Below are positions 9,425-18,630 of a stretch of DNA of 64,000 bases, piece by piece (position 1 is the stretch's first letter; every line of letters starts with the position of its first letter). Position numbers and translations under genes: made by a program. The notes under the pieces were generated by a model. That model was not told the DNA's origin. It saw only the letters and a list, made by a program, of their open reading frames with translations, and did no database searches. The stretch lies in NCBI RefSeq assembly GCF_038561935.1, contig NZ_CP102770.1, forward strand, positions 7,502,001-7,566,000, given 5' to 3'. This DNA comes from Myxococcus stipitatus (GTDB lineage: Bacteria; Myxococcota; Myxococcia; Myxococcales; Myxococcaceae).

Positions 9425-10273
9425 GTGGCATCACGCCCCACGCGCCTCGTGGTGAACGCGGATGACCTGGGGCTGCACGCGTCGCTCGACGCGGGCATCC
9501 TCAGGGCCCACCGCGAGGGCATCGTCACCAGCGCCACGCTGCTCGCCACGGGCCCCACGGCCCGCGAGGCCGCATCCCTCGCTCGCGCGCAGGGGCTCGC
9601 GGTGGGGCTGCACCTCGCGCTGTCCACCCGGCTGACGCCCGCCGCGCCTGCGCACACCGTCCCCACGGTGGCGCCGGAGGGAAGGCTGCGAGGAAGCTGG
9701 GCGGACTTCGCGAAGGCGTGGCTGACGGGCAAGGTGCGGCGCGAGGAAGTGGCAAGAGAGCTCGACGCCCAGCTTCAGCGCGCGCGAGCCCTGGGCGTGG
9801 AGGTGGACCACCTGGATGGCCACCAGCACCTGCACCTCTTGCCGGGCATCCGGCCGCTGGTGGAGTCGATGGCCGCGCGCGAGCGACTGCCGTTGCGTTG
9901 GCCGGACGCCCTGCCCCGCGTGGGCTGGCTGCGCACTCCGGGCCCCGCGCTGAAGACGACGATTCTCACGATGCTCGCACGCACCGCGCCGCGTGCGCCC
10001 CACGGCGTGCGGCGCGTGAGCGCGGGCGGCGTGTTCGAGGCGGGAAAGCTCGACGAGACCGCGCTCCTGTCCGCCCTGGACGCGCTCCCCTCGGGAGACT
10101 TCGAGCTGGGCTGCCACCCGGGGGAAGGCGCGCCGCACGTGCCGGAGGACCCGGCCTGGACCTATGGCTGGCAGGCGGAACTGGACGCGCTCACCAGCCC
10201 CCGCGTGAGGGCCCGGCTCCAGGAGCGCGGCGTCCAGCTGCACTCCTACGCGACGCTCGCCTCCGCCACGTAG
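9425..10273 (+). CDS. ChbG/YdjC-family carbohydrate deacetylase (HpnK-like)
   Basis: 282 residues, GTG start. The family metal site is visible: NADDLG near residues 11-16, VGLHLAL near 60, VDHLDGHQHLHLLPGI near 125-140, and the late GCHPGE segment. YdjC-like enzymes remove N-acetyl groups from sugars such as diacetylchitobiose; members named HpnK occur in hopanoid loci. The tandem partner is a GT2 enzyme, which suggests deacetylation of a lipid-linked or glycan amino sugar. The 3' end overlaps the convergent methyltransferase by 28 bp. Confidence 0.85.
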   Translation: MASRPTRLVVNADDLGLHASLDAGILRAHREGIVTSATLLATGPTAREAASLARAQGLAVGLHLALSTRLTPAAPAHTVPTVAPEGRLRGSWADFAKAWLTGKVRREEVARELDAQLQRARALGVEVDHLDGHQHLHLLPGIRPLVESMAARERLPLRWPDALPRVGWLRTPGPALKTTILTMLARTAPRAPHGVRRVSAGGVFEAGKLDETALLSALDALPSGDFELGCHPGEGAPHVPEDPAWTYGWQAELDALTSPRVRARLQERGVQLHSYATLASAT

Positions 10274-10914
10274 AGCACGTGGGGCGTGGTGTAGCCGCGC
10301 CCCAGGTCCACCACCTCGCGCACCGAGAAGCCCGCGTCCGCCAGCAGGGCCCTCATCTCCGCGCGGGGCTTGAGCACCATGCCGCCGCTGGCCTTCGTGC
10401 GCCCCAACAGCGACACCATCACCCACTCCTGCGCCAGCGCCTTGCGGTGCTTCCAGGAGCCGTCGCCCTCCACTTCCTTGAGCAGGAAGCACCCGCCGGG
10501 CTTGAGCAGTCCATGCACCGTGCGCAGGAAGCCGGGCCACTTCGCCTCGGGCAGCAGGTAGAGCACGTCACACACCACCGCCGCGTCACAGGCCCCCGGC
10601 AGCCGGGGCGCGAGCGCGTCCTCCACCGTCCCCTCGGCGAGCTTCACCTGGGCCAGTCCGCCGAGCGACCTGCGCGCCCACTCCACCTTGCGAGGGTCCG
10701 GGTCCACGGCGTGCACCGTGCGCGCGGGGTCCGCCAGCGACAGGAGCGCGGAGAGCAGGCCATGGCCACAGCCGATGTCCGCCACGGTGCCACCGGGCAT
10801 CCGCTCCACGACGGAGAGCAGCGGCGCCGAGGACGCCCGGGCATGGACGTGGAAGCGCTCCGCCGCGGGGAGTCCCGAGTACAGCGCGAGGGCCTGCTCC
10901 AGGAGCGTGGTCAT
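10246..10914 (-). CDS. Class I SAM-dependent methyltransferase
   Basis: 222 residues. Motif I reads VADIGCGHG near residues 44-52, an acidic motif II AVDPD follows, and a DVLYLLP segment is in the motif IV position. The ATG overlaps the stop of the upstream mannosyltransferase (ATGA), so the frame that remains open 128 codons upstream is not used. The coupled neighbour suggests a lipid or glycan substrate, but this cannot be told from the sequence. Confidence 0.85.
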   Translation of the reverse strand: MTTLLEQALALYSGLPAAERFHVHARASSAPLLSVVERMPGGTVADIGCGHGLLSALLSLADPARTVHAVDPDPRKVEWARRSLGGLAQVKLAEGTVEDALAPRLPGACDAAVVCDVLYLLPEAKWPGFLRTVHGLLKPGGCFLLKEVEGDGSWKHRKALAQEWVMVSLLGRTKASGGMVLKPRAEMRALLADAGFSVREVVDLGRGYTTPHVLYVAEASVA

Positions 10915-12044
10915 GAGATGTAGTGGTCCGAGCCGAAGGCCCAGGACAGGAAGAGCACCGACGCCGCGCCGAACGCCACCACGCCGCGAAGCAGCCTGGG
11001 GCGCTCCTTCAACATCAGCGCCGCGGTGAGGAAGACGGGGAACGAGGACAGCAGGTAGCGCCCCATGCCCATGAAGTCCTTCGTGGACCACGCGGGCAGC
11101 CCGACGATGGCCAGCACGTAGACGGCATAGCCCCACCCCAGCCGCTTGCGCGTGGGCCACACGAGCGCCAGCGCCAGGAAGGTGAAGAACGCGTGAATCA
11201 CCAGGCGGACCGCCTCGCGCGTGTTCGACGGGTTCACCACCACGCGGTCGAACCACCGCGCCTTGAGCCACGTGGCCCAGCCCGGCTGCTGGTCCCACCC
11301 CGGCGCGCCCTGCACCTTCACGAAGGCGAACGGGTCACCGAACTGGTGCCACAGGTAGAGCATGTAGCAGCCGAAGCCCAGCCCGGAGAGCACGGGCAAG
11401 AGGTCCATCGCGTTCCACTTCTCGCCCCGCGCGTGCTTCCACTCGAGCCTGCGCACCAGGAGCCCCAGCACCACCGCGGGCGCCACCGGGCGCGCGGCCG
11501 TGGCCACCGCCGCCACCAGCACCGCCGGGGCCAGGTGCCCTTTCTCCAGCAGCAGGAACGCGCCAATCACCAACAGGATGAACAGCGCATCCGAGTACAT
11601 CGCGCCGTAGAGGTACATCGCGAAGGGGTACGTGGCCATCAACAGCCCGGCCTTGAGCGCGGTGTCCTCGTCGGTCAGCACCTTCGCCCACTTCGTGAAC
11701 AGGATGAGCGCCAGGGGCCCGCACAAGAGCGTGATGAGCACCCCCGCTTGATAGACATTGGGTCCCAATGTCTCCACCGCGCGGATGAGCAGCGGATAGA
11801 GCGGGAAGAACGCCACCGAGCTCTGCTGTCCCGGCGTGTACTGGTAGCCCTCCTGCACGATGCGCATGTACCAGCTGGAATCCCACGCCACCCATCCCAT
11901 GGTGACGTACTCGTCGATGCGGACGATGGGGTTCTGCGGGTTCTTGTGGAAGATGCGCCGAGCGCCAATGGCCGCGAGGGTGCTGCACAGCACGACGGCG
12001 ACGACCACGAAGAGAGTGATGGTGCGGGACGCGGAGCGAGCCAT
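10911..12044 (-). CDS. PIG-V-like polytopic mannosyltransferase
   Basis: About 377 residues from the ATG beginning MARSAS. Roughly eight to ten hydrophobic segments run through the protein. The N-terminal periplasmic loop holds VAWDSSWYMRIVQEGY, which matches the WD-x-x-WY-x-x-I-x-x-xGY pattern of the PIG-V/GPI mannosyltransferase family, and is followed by AFFPLYPLLI. Family members transfer mannose from a polyprenyl-phosphate donor on the outer face of the membrane. It begins an overlapping pair with the methyltransferase. Bacterial substrates of this family are poorly known. Confidence 0.82.
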   Translation of the reverse strand: MARSASRTITLFVVVAVVLCSTLAAIGARRIFHKNPQNPIVRIDEYVTMGWVAWDSSWYMRIVQEGYQYTPGQQSSVAFFPLYPLLIRAVETLGPNVYQAGVLITLLCGPLALILFTKWAKVLTDEDTALKAGLLMATYPFAMYLYGAMYSDALFILLVIGAFLLLEKGHLAPAVLVAAVATAARPVAPAVVLGLLVRRLEWKHARGEKWNAMDLLPVLSGLGFGCYMLYLWHQFGDPFAFVKVQGAPGWDQQPGWATWLKARWFDRVVVNPSNTREAVRLVIHAFFTFLALALVWPTRKRLGWGYAVYVLAIVGLPAWSTKDFMGMGRYLLSSFPVFLTAALMLKERPRLLRGVVAFGAASVLFLSWAFGSDHYIS

Positions 12045-12084
12045 TCGCGGCGCAGGCTGGTCCCAGAACACCACTCCGGTCAAG

Positions 12085-12119
12085 CACCGGGGCGGGAAAG
12101 AGAGACTCCCACCCCGGTG
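12085..12119 (-). terminator. Hairpin downstream of fadJ
   Basis: Thirteen-base arms with a single mismatch (12085-12097 with 12107-12119) enclose a 9-base loop, just after the fadJ stop. There is no U-run on the minus-strand side. It may act as a terminator or as a 3'-end stabiliser. Confidence 0.5.
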
Positions 12120-12128
12120 TCTTTCGAC

Positions 12129-14357
12129 TCAGCGGGGGTAGAACGTCTTGCCCGCCTTCACGTGCTCCTCCAGCAGCGGAGCGGGCGTGAAGCGCTCTCC
12201 CAGCTTGTCCTGGTAGTGCTCCAGCTTTCGCAGCAGCTCGGCGGCGCCCACGCTGTCGGCGTAGTGGAACGGGCCGCCCAGGAACGGCGGGAAGCCCAGG
12301 CCGAAGATGGCGCCCACGTCACCATCGCGCGCGCTGCGCAGGATGCCTTCACCCAGGCAGCGGATGGCCTCGTTCACCATCTGGAGCACCAACCGTTCCG
12401 CCATCTCCGTCGCATCGAAGCGCTTGCGCTCCTTGCCGTGCGGCAGCAGCGTGTAGACGGACGGGTCCACCTCGCGCTTCTTGCCGTTCTCGTAGAGGTA
12501 GAAGCCCTTCTGGCTCTTGCGGCCCAGGCGCCCCTCGGCCACCACGGCGTCCAGCGCCTTGGGCGCCGCCATGCGCTTGCCGAAGGCGGCCTCCATGAGC
12601 GGCCCGACCTTGTGGGCCACGTCGATGCCCACCTCGTCGAGCAGCGTCATGGGCCCCACCGGGAAGCCGAACTCCACCAGCGCCTTGTCCAGCGCGGCGA
12701 TGTCGGCGCCCTCGCCCAGCAGGTACGCGGCCTCGTTCAGGTACGGCGCGAGGATGCGCGAGGTGTAGAAGCCCGGGCCGTCGTTCACGACGATGACCGT
12801 CTTGCCCTGCCTGCGCCCCACGTCCACGCACGTGGCCGTCACCCAGTCCGCGGTGCCCGCATGGGTGATGACCTCCAGGAGCGGCATCTTGTTGACGGGG
12901 CTGAAGTAATGCATCCCGATGACCTGCGAAGGCCGCTGGCTGCCCTTGGCCAGCTCCGTAATCGGGATGCTGGAGGTGTTGGACGCGAAGATGGCGTCGG
13001 GCCGGGTGACGGCCTCCACCTCCGCGAGGATGCGGTGCTTGAGCTTCAGGTCCTCGAACACCGCCTCGATGACCAGGTCCGCGGACTTGAAGCCGCTGTA
13101 GTCGGTGCCCGCGGTGATGTGCGCCTGCTTCGCGGCGGCCTCGCGCCAGGTGAGGGAGCGGCGCTTCACCCGCTCCTCCAGGATGCCCTGCACCTGCTTG
13201 AGCGCGCGGCCCGCGCCCGCATCGTCCTTGTCCTTCACCCGCACCTGCGCGCCCTGGAGCACACCGGCCACGTAGGCGATGCCACCGCCCATCAGCCCGC
13301 CGCCCAGCACGCCCACCTTCTTCACCTCGCGCGGCTTCACGCTGGCGTCGGCCGTGCCGTTCTCCTTCTTCAGCGCCGTCGTCGCGAAGAAGATCTCCAC
13401 CAGGCGCTTGGACACGTCCGACATCACCAGCTCGCCGAACGCGCGCGCCTCGGCTTCCAGTCCCGCCTTGCGCCCGGACTCGAGCCCCACGCGAATCACC
13501 TGGAGCGCCTTCTCCGGCGCGGGGTACTTGCCGCGCGTCTTCTTCAGGAGCTGCTTGCGCGCCTGGTCGAAGAGGAGCTTGCGGCCCAGCGGGTTGTCCT
13601 CCAGCGCCACCTCCGCCCACAGCTCCTTGTTCGCCAGTCCCTGGAAGAAGCCCGCCAGGCCCTTCGGCCCTCCCGCGGTGAGCCCCTGTCCTCGGGTCCG
13701 CTCGGGCTTGAGCAGGCCCTCCGCCAGCTCCCGCGCGCGCTGGAGCGCCACCGCGCGAAGGATGGGCGTGGGCACCACCTCGTCGACGATGCCCAGCTTG
13801 CGCGCCTTGGACGGCTTGACGCTCTTGCCCGCGAGGATGAGGTCCAGCGCCGCCTGCGCGCCGATGAGCGCGGGCAGCCGCTGCGTCCCTCCCGCGCCCG
13901 GCAGCAGCCCCAGCTGCACCTCGGGCAGCCCCAGCGTCGTCTTGGGGCTGTCCGTGGCGAGGCGGTAGTGGCAGGCCAGCGCCCACTCCAGCCCTCCGCC
14001 GAGGCACGCGCCGTGGATGGCCGCGACGATGGGCTTGGGGAAGGCCTCCAGCCGGTCGAAGCTCTCCTGGCCCTGGCGGCTGATGGCGGTGGCCTCCTCC
14101 GCGGTCTTGATGTCCTGGAAGAGGTCCAGCTTCGCTCCCGCGACGAAGGTGTCCTTCTTGCCGGAGAGGAAGACCACGGACTTCACGGAGGGCTCGCGCT
14201 CCACCTCCTCCAACACCCGCGTGAAGGCGGTGGCGACCTCCGGCGACAGCGTGTTGACGGCCGAGTCCGGCAGGTCGAAGGTGATGACGGCGACACCGTC
14301 CTCCACCTGGAGGGAGAAGCCCTGCTTCGCCTCGAGCTCTTCAAGCTTGATGGCCAT
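12129..14357 (-). CDS. fadJ: Fatty acid oxidation complex alpha subunit FadJ
   Basis: 742 residues. The N-terminal enoyl-CoA hydratase/isomerase half carries the oxyanion-hole segments (FVAGAKLDLF near 70 and HGACLGGGLEWALACHYR near 115). A 3-hydroxyacyl-CoA dehydrogenase half begins with a Rossmann motif GVLGGGLMGGGIA near residue 355 and has SNTSSIPITELA and GMHYFSPVNKMPLLEVI. It carries out the hydration and NAD-dependent oxidation steps of beta-oxidation. The ATG overlaps the thiolase stop by one base (TGATG), as in a coupled fadI-fadJ operon. Twenty codons of open frame upstream belong to the thiolase end and are not used. Confidence 0.94.
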   Translation of the reverse strand: MAIKLEELEAKQGFSLQVEDGVAVITFDLPDSAVNTLSPEVATAFTRVLEEVEREPSVKSVVFLSGKKDTFVAGAKLDLFQDIKTAEEATAISRQGQESFDRLEAFPKPIVAAIHGACLGGGLEWALACHYRLATDSPKTTLGLPEVQLGLLPGAGGTQRLPALIGAQAALDLILAGKSVKPSKARKLGIVDEVVPTPILRAVALQRARELAEGLLKPERTRGQGLTAGGPKGLAGFFQGLANKELWAEVALEDNPLGRKLLFDQARKQLLKKTRGKYPAPEKALQVIRVGLESGRKAGLEAEARAFGELVMSDVSKRLVEIFFATTALKKENGTADASVKPREVKKVGVLGGGLMGGGIAYVAGVLQGAQVRVKDKDDAGAGRALKQVQGILEERVKRRSLTWREAAAKQAHITAGTDYSGFKSADLVIEAVFEDLKLKHRILAEVEAVTRPDAIFASNTSSIPITELAKGSQRPSQVIGMHYFSPVNKMPLLEVITHAGTADWVTATCVDVGRRQGKTVIVVNDGPGFYTSRILAPYLNEAAYLLGEGADIAALDKALVEFGFPVGPMTLLDEVGIDVAHKVGPLMEAAFGKRMAAPKALDAVVAEGRLGRKSQKGFYLYENGKKREVDPSVYTLLPHGKERKRFDATEMAERLVLQMVNEAIRCLGEGILRSARDGDVGAIFGLGFPPFLGGPFHYADSVGAAELLRKLEHYQDKLGERFTPAPLLEEHVKAGKTFYPR

Positions 14358-15658
14358 CACGCACGCTCCAGGACCACCACGGCGCCCAGACCGCCGGCGG
14401 CGCAGACGGTGCACATCACCGTGTTCTTGTTCCGACGCTTCAGCTCGTTGAGGGCCTGCGTGACGATGCGCGCGCCCGTGGCACCGAACGGATGGCCGAT
14501 GGCGATGGAGCCGCCCGTCACGTTCAGCCGCTCGCGGTCCACCTCGCCCACCGGCTCGCTCCAGCCCGCCTTCTTCGCGAAGGCCCTGGACGCGAGCGCC
14601 TGGAGGTTGCTCGCCACCTGCGCGGCGAACGCCTCGTGCATCTCCACCAGGTCGATGTCCGCCAGCTTCAGCCCCGCGCGCTTGAGCGCCGTGGGCACCG
14701 CGTACACGGGCCCCTGGAGCAGCTGGTCCCCCGGGTCCGTGGCCGCGTACGCGTGCGAGCGCAGGTAGCCCAACGGCTCGTACCCCAGGGCCCGCGCGCG
14801 CTCCTCGCTCATCAGCAGCAGCGCCGCGGCGCCGTCGGTGAGGGGCGAGGCGTTGCCCGCGGTGACGGTGCCGTACTTCCGGTCGAACACCGGCTTGAGC
14901 TTGCCCAGCGCCTCCAGGCTGGAGTCCTCGCGGACGATGTTGTCGCGCGTGGCCGTCTGCTCGTACTTCGGCGGGACGGAGACGTGCATCACCTCGTCAT
15001 CGAAGCGGCCGTCCTTCCACGCCGCCGCCGCGTTGCGGTGCGACGCGAGCGCGATGCGGTCCTGCTCCTCGCGCGAGATGCCGTTCTCCTTCGCCATCTT
15101 CTCCGCGCTCTCGCCCATCGACAGGCCGGTGGAGTACTCGGCGATGGCGGGCGGCACCGGCACCAGGTCCTGGGCCTTGAGCCGCTGGAAGGGCTTGAGC
15201 TTCTCCGTCAGCGTGCGCCCCTTGGAGGCCGCCGCCAGCGCGTGCGCCAGGGGACGGCTGGTGAACACCGGCGGGTCCGACATCGCCTCGGTGCCACCGG
15301 CGATGGCCACGTCCACCTCGCCCACCGCGATGGAGTTGGCCGCCGTCGTCAGCGCTTGAATCGACGTGGCGCAGGCGCGCGTCACCGTCGCCGCCTCGAT
15401 GCGCATGGGCAGCCCCGCGGCGATGACCACCTCGCGCGCGATGGACGGCCCCGTCAGTGTGGGAATCACCTGCCCGAAGACCACCTGGTCGATGACGGCC
15501 GGGTCCAGGTCCGCGCGCTGCACCAGCTCCTGGACCACCATGCGCCCCAGGTCCAACGCGGTGAGCCCGGAGAAGACGGTCCCCGCCTTGACGAACGGGG
15601 TCCGCAGGCCGCGGACGATGGCCACCCGACGGGGGCCGCTGCGCTTCTCGCTTGCCAT
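14357..15658 (-). CDS. fadI: 3-ketoacyl-CoA thiolase FadI
   Basis: 433 residues, the length of FadI. Acyl-accepting Cys in TRACATSIQA near residue 95, GGSIAIGHPFGATG with the catalytic His, and the second catalytic Cys in the terminal CAAGGLGA. It cleaves 3-ketoacyl-CoA to acetyl-CoA and a shortened acyl-CoA. The start is the ATG of MASEKR after GAGGGTGAGG; sixteen upstream codons were discarded. First gene of the fadIJ pair. In myxobacteria fatty-acid turnover feeds development and secondary metabolism; any special role here is inference. Confidence 0.94.
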   Translation of the reverse strand: MASEKRSGPRRVAIVRGLRTPFVKAGTVFSGLTALDLGRMVVQELVQRADLDPAVIDQVVFGQVIPTLTGPSIAREVVIAAGLPMRIEAATVTRACATSIQALTTAANSIAVGEVDVAIAGGTEAMSDPPVFTSRPLAHALAAASKGRTLTEKLKPFQRLKAQDLVPVPPAIAEYSTGLSMGESAEKMAKENGISREEQDRIALASHRNAAAAWKDGRFDDEVMHVSVPPKYEQTATRDNIVREDSSLEALGKLKPVFDRKYGTVTAGNASPLTDGAAALLLMSEERARALGYEPLGYLRSHAYAATDPGDQLLQGPVYAVPTALKRAGLKLADIDLVEMHEAFAAQVASNLQALASRAFAKKAGWSEPVGEVDRERLNVTGGSIAIGHPFGATGARIVTQALNELKRRNKNTVMCTVCAAGGLGAVVVLERA

Positions 15659-15852
15659 GTGTGCCTCACCCTCCTGAGACGACGAGTGAGGCTTTCTAGT
15701 GAGCACTGATGCGGCGCGTCAACCCTCCATTGATTCAAGAGTCAATCCGCGAGCACTTGCCCTGGGGCTCGCCTTGACGAGTTCGGGGAGGCGGGCGTCA
15801 TGGCTCGCCCGCCGCCCCGAGTCCCGTCACTCACGCGACGGAACGCCGCCCG

Positions 15853-17361
15853 CTACTTCCGAGGGGTGCTCGTGTCCGACTGCGGACTCACGGTGATGTC
15901 GAAGCGAACACCGCCCGCCTCCTCGACCTTCTCCCGGTTCTCCTCGCTGGCCGAGTGCTGCACCACATCCACCTGGAACGTGCCCTGCGTCGCGACGGTG
16001 GCCTGCGCGGCGAAGCGCACGGTGACGTGGTGCTCGCCGCCCGGGTCCAGCGTCAGGCCATCGAGCATGGCGCCGTTCGGGTTGACGATGCGCACGGTGC
16101 GCTCCCCCGTCACCTCGAAGCCCGCGCCCTGGCGCTGCCAGCGGTCCCACAGCTCCTGCGGCAGCGAGAGGAAGAGCTGGCCGCGCTCCAGGAAGGACGC
16201 GCTGGTGCTCGACGGGATGCGGACTTCCAGGCGCGCGAGGCCGTGGGCGTCGCGCAGGAGGTTGCGCAGGCGGAAGTCGAACTCGCGCACGGGCGTGAGC
16301 GGGTTCAGGTTCACCACGTTGACGTTCTTCCACGCGAGGTTGTTGTTCCAGCGCGTGTTGTTGAGCGTGTTGGAGCCCGCCACCTCGGCGAGCGTCATCG
16401 GGTCCTGCGTCGGGGAGACCCAGCGCGTCAGCAGGCAGTAGTGGCCCGGGGCGGGCACGGAGTTCCACGGCACCATGAACTCCTGCACGGCGCCCGCGGC
16501 CAGGCTGACGCCGGTGACGGTGCCGATGAGGGCCCAGTCATTGGGCCAGATGGCCGCGCCACCGGAGCCCGTGTAGTAGACGTGCAGCGTGCCATTGGCC
16601 ACGTTGCCCACCGGCGCGAGCGGCCCGTTGTTGCGCAGCGTCACGTAGACATAGTTCGTCTGGCCGAACTCGGGGTTCTGGTGGCCCACGCAGCCCGCGT
16701 TCTGGCAGACGCGAATGTCGGGGCTGACCCAGATGGGGTCCACCGTCGGCGTGTTGCCGAAGTCGTTGATGTTGTCCTTCGAGTACACGTCCACGCGGCA
16801 CTGGGTGATGACGAGCGTGGCGACGTCGACACCGGAGTCGTCCTGGACGAAGACATCCACGAAGCCCTGCGCGTTGAGCGTGGGCAGCAGGTTTCCGCCA
16901 CCGGGGAGCGAGGCCAGGTTGAGCAGGAGGGTGCCCGTGGTGTTGTAGGCGATGCCCAGGCTCGCCAGCGACGCGCCCCAGCCCGCGGCCAGCGGCGTGC
17001 CCCCCGGGCCGTTGAACATGAAGCCCATGGAGTCGTTGCTGCCCAGGTTGCGCACCGTCATCCGCAGCGTGGCGCCGCAGATGGGGCCATTGCGCCGCAG
17101 GTTGGTGAACGTGGTCGCGAACCAGCGGTCGGCGCTCACGTCATCGTGCGCGCGCGAGCCCGGGAAGCCGTAGTTCGCGGCGATGTACGCGAGCATGCCG
17201 GCGCTGGGAGACACCGGCTCGGTGGGCAGCGCGAAGCCATCCGCGACGCCCGAGGTGAAGGTCTGCGCTTGCGCGGCACCGCCCCAGGCGACCGACACCA
17301 GGGACAACAGACTGAGGGCCGAGACAAGAATGCTTCGGAGACGTGGCTGCTGACGATGCAT
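15853..17361 (-). CDS. Secreted protein with CARDB-like domains, unknown function
   Basis: 502 residues with a clear Sec signal peptide (basic start, hydrophobic stretch 11-27, AQA cleavage near 33). The ATG is preceded by GAGGAG. The body is Gly/Asn/Val-rich and looks all-beta. A segment around 215-330 (PDIRVCQNAGC, then YVYVTLRNNGP, ending PGHYCLLTRW) resembles CARDB/Ig-like adhesion modules with two Cys that may pair. No catalytic motif is visible. It is monocistronic and lies between fadI and hemE. Confidence 0.7.
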   Translation of the reverse strand: MHRQQPRLRSILVSALSLLSLVSVAWGGAAQAQTFTSGVADGFALPTEPVSPSAGMLAYIAANYGFPGSRAHDDVSADRWFATTFTNLRRNGPICGATLRMTVRNLGSNDSMGFMFNGPGGTPLAAGWGASLASLGIAYNTTGTLLLNLASLPGGGNLLPTLNAQGFVDVFVQDDSGVDVATLVITQCRVDVYSKDNINDFGNTPTVDPIWVSPDIRVCQNAGCVGHQNPEFGQTNYVYVTLRNNGPLAPVGNVANGTLHVYYTGSGGAAIWPNDWALIGTVTGVSLAAGAVQEFMVPWNSVPAPGHYCLLTRWVSPTQDPMTLAEVAGSNTLNNTRWNNNLAWKNVNVVNLNPLTPVREFDFRLRNLLRDAHGLARLEVRIPSSTSASFLERGQLFLSLPQELWDRWQRQGAGFEVTGERTVRIVNPNGAMLDGLTLDPGGEHHVTVRFAAQATVATQGTFQVDVVQHSASEENREKVEEAGGVRFDITVSPQSDTSTPRK

Positions 17362-17533
17362 GGACTCCTCGAGGGATTGCGGGTTCAGCCGCACCGTCCG
17401 GGTCGAAGGGGTCCACGTCGTGATGAATGATGAGGTGTGGCTGCGTGTCGACCCCTGAGCAACCGCTGTGCCCAAGGTCCAACTCCGCCATCCACCGGGA
17501 TTGGCGCGCCGCGTGAGCGCCGGGGGCTGCGAC

Positions 17534-17571
17534 CTTCCACGCCACAAGCGAGGGGTGCTGTGGCGTGGGAG
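17534..17571 (-). terminator. Hairpin downstream of hemE
   Basis: CCACGCCACA (17537-17546) and TGTGGCGTGG (17559-17568) form a 10-bp perfect stem, extendable to about 13 bp, just after the hemE stop on the minus strand. It has no U-run. It probably marks the 3' end of the amylase-hemE unit. Confidence 0.5.
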
Positions 17572-17583
17572 GTTACGAGGGGG

Positions 17584-18630
17584 CTACGGCGTCAGCGTGC
17601 CCTGGCGAAGCGCAGCGCCGTGGCGATGCACGGCCTCGACGGCGAACTTCGCGGCGTCGGGGTCCGTGGGAGGGAGGATGCCGTGGCCCAGGTTGAAGAT
17701 GTGCCCCACCGGGCCCGCGCGCTGGATGATGTCCTTGATGCGCCCGTCCAGCTCCTCACGCGGGAGGAACAGGTGCAGCGGGTCCAGGTTTCCCTGCACC
17801 GCCACGTCCGGGCCCAGCACGCGCCGGCCTTCGTCCATGGGCAGGGTCCAATCCAGCCCCACCACGTCCGCGCCCGTGCGCTTGAGCAAGGACAGGTGCG
17901 TGGACATGCCCACGCCGAAGACGATGACGGGCACGCCCGTGGCCTTCAGCTCGGACACCATGCGCGTGAGGTAGGGAATGCAGAAGCGCTCGTAGTCCCA
18001 CGGCGACAGCTCGCCGCCCCACGAGTCGAAAATCTGGACGAGGCTCGCGCCCGCGGCCACCTGCATCTTGAGGTACGGGATGAGGGTGTCGGTGAGCTTG
18101 GAGAAGAGGCGGTGTGCCAGCGCGGGCTGCTCGAACATCAGGCGCTTGATGAGGATGTAGCTCTTGGAGCCGCCGCCCTCCACCATGTACGCGGCCAGCG
18201 TGAAGGGCGCGCCCGCGAAGCCGATGACGGGCACCGAGTCATTGAGCGCCTTGCGCGTGCGGCGGATGGCCTCCGCGACGAAGCCCGTGCCCTCCACCGG
18301 GTCTGGAATCGCCAGCTTGTCGATGTCCGCCGCCGTGCGCACGGGCTCCGGGAAGTGCGGCCCCTTGTCGCCCAGCTCCAACGTGATGCCCATCGCCTCC
18401 ACGGGGATGAGGATGTCGGAGAAGATGATGGCCGCGTCCACGCCCAGCCGAGTGACTGGCTGCACCGTCACCTCGGCCGCCAGGTCCGGGTGCTTGCACA
18501 GGTCCAGGAACGCGATGTTGCCGCGAATGGCCCGGTACTCGGGCAGGTAGCGGCCAGCCTGGCGCATCAGCCACACCGGCGTGGTGTCCGTGGGCTGGCG
18601 GCGTGCGGCGCGGAGGAGTCGGTCGTTCAC
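17584..18630 (-). CDS. hemE: Uroporphyrinogen decarboxylase
   Basis: 348 residues. Decarboxylates uroporphyrinogen III to coproporphyrinogen III in the cytosol. It carries the family signatures WLMRQAGRYLPEYR near residue 20, the IIFSDILIP segment with the essential Asp, and GFAGAPFTLAAYMVEG near 135. The GTG start overlaps the stop of the amylase gene by four bases (GTGA); the frame stays open further up inside that gene, but family alignment begins here. The coupling of a haem gene to a starch enzyme is unusual. Confidence 0.95.
   Translation of the reverse strand: MNDRLLRAARRQPTDTTPVWLMRQAGRYLPEYRAIRGNIAFLDLCKHPDLAAEVTVQPVTRLGVDAAIIFSDILIPVEAMGITLELGDKGPHFPEPVRTAADIDKLAIPDPVEGTGFVAEAIRRTRKALNDSVPVIGFAGAPFTLAAYMVEGGGSKSYILIKRLMFEQPALAHRLFSKLTDTLIPYLKMQVAAGASLVQIFDSWGGELSPWDYERFCIPYLTRMVSELKATGVPVIVFGVGMSTHLSLLKRTGADVVGLDWTLPMDEGRRVLGPDVAVQGNLDPLHLFLPREELDGRIKDIIQRAGPVGHIFNLGHGILPPTDPDAAKFAVEAVHRHGAALRQGTLTP

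Noticed and set aside
10923..14768. A 1281-codon open frame on the plus strand
   Set aside because: It lies antisense to the mannosyltransferase and fadIJ genes, is His/Arg/Leu-rich with no motif, and is explained by G+C-rich codon usage.
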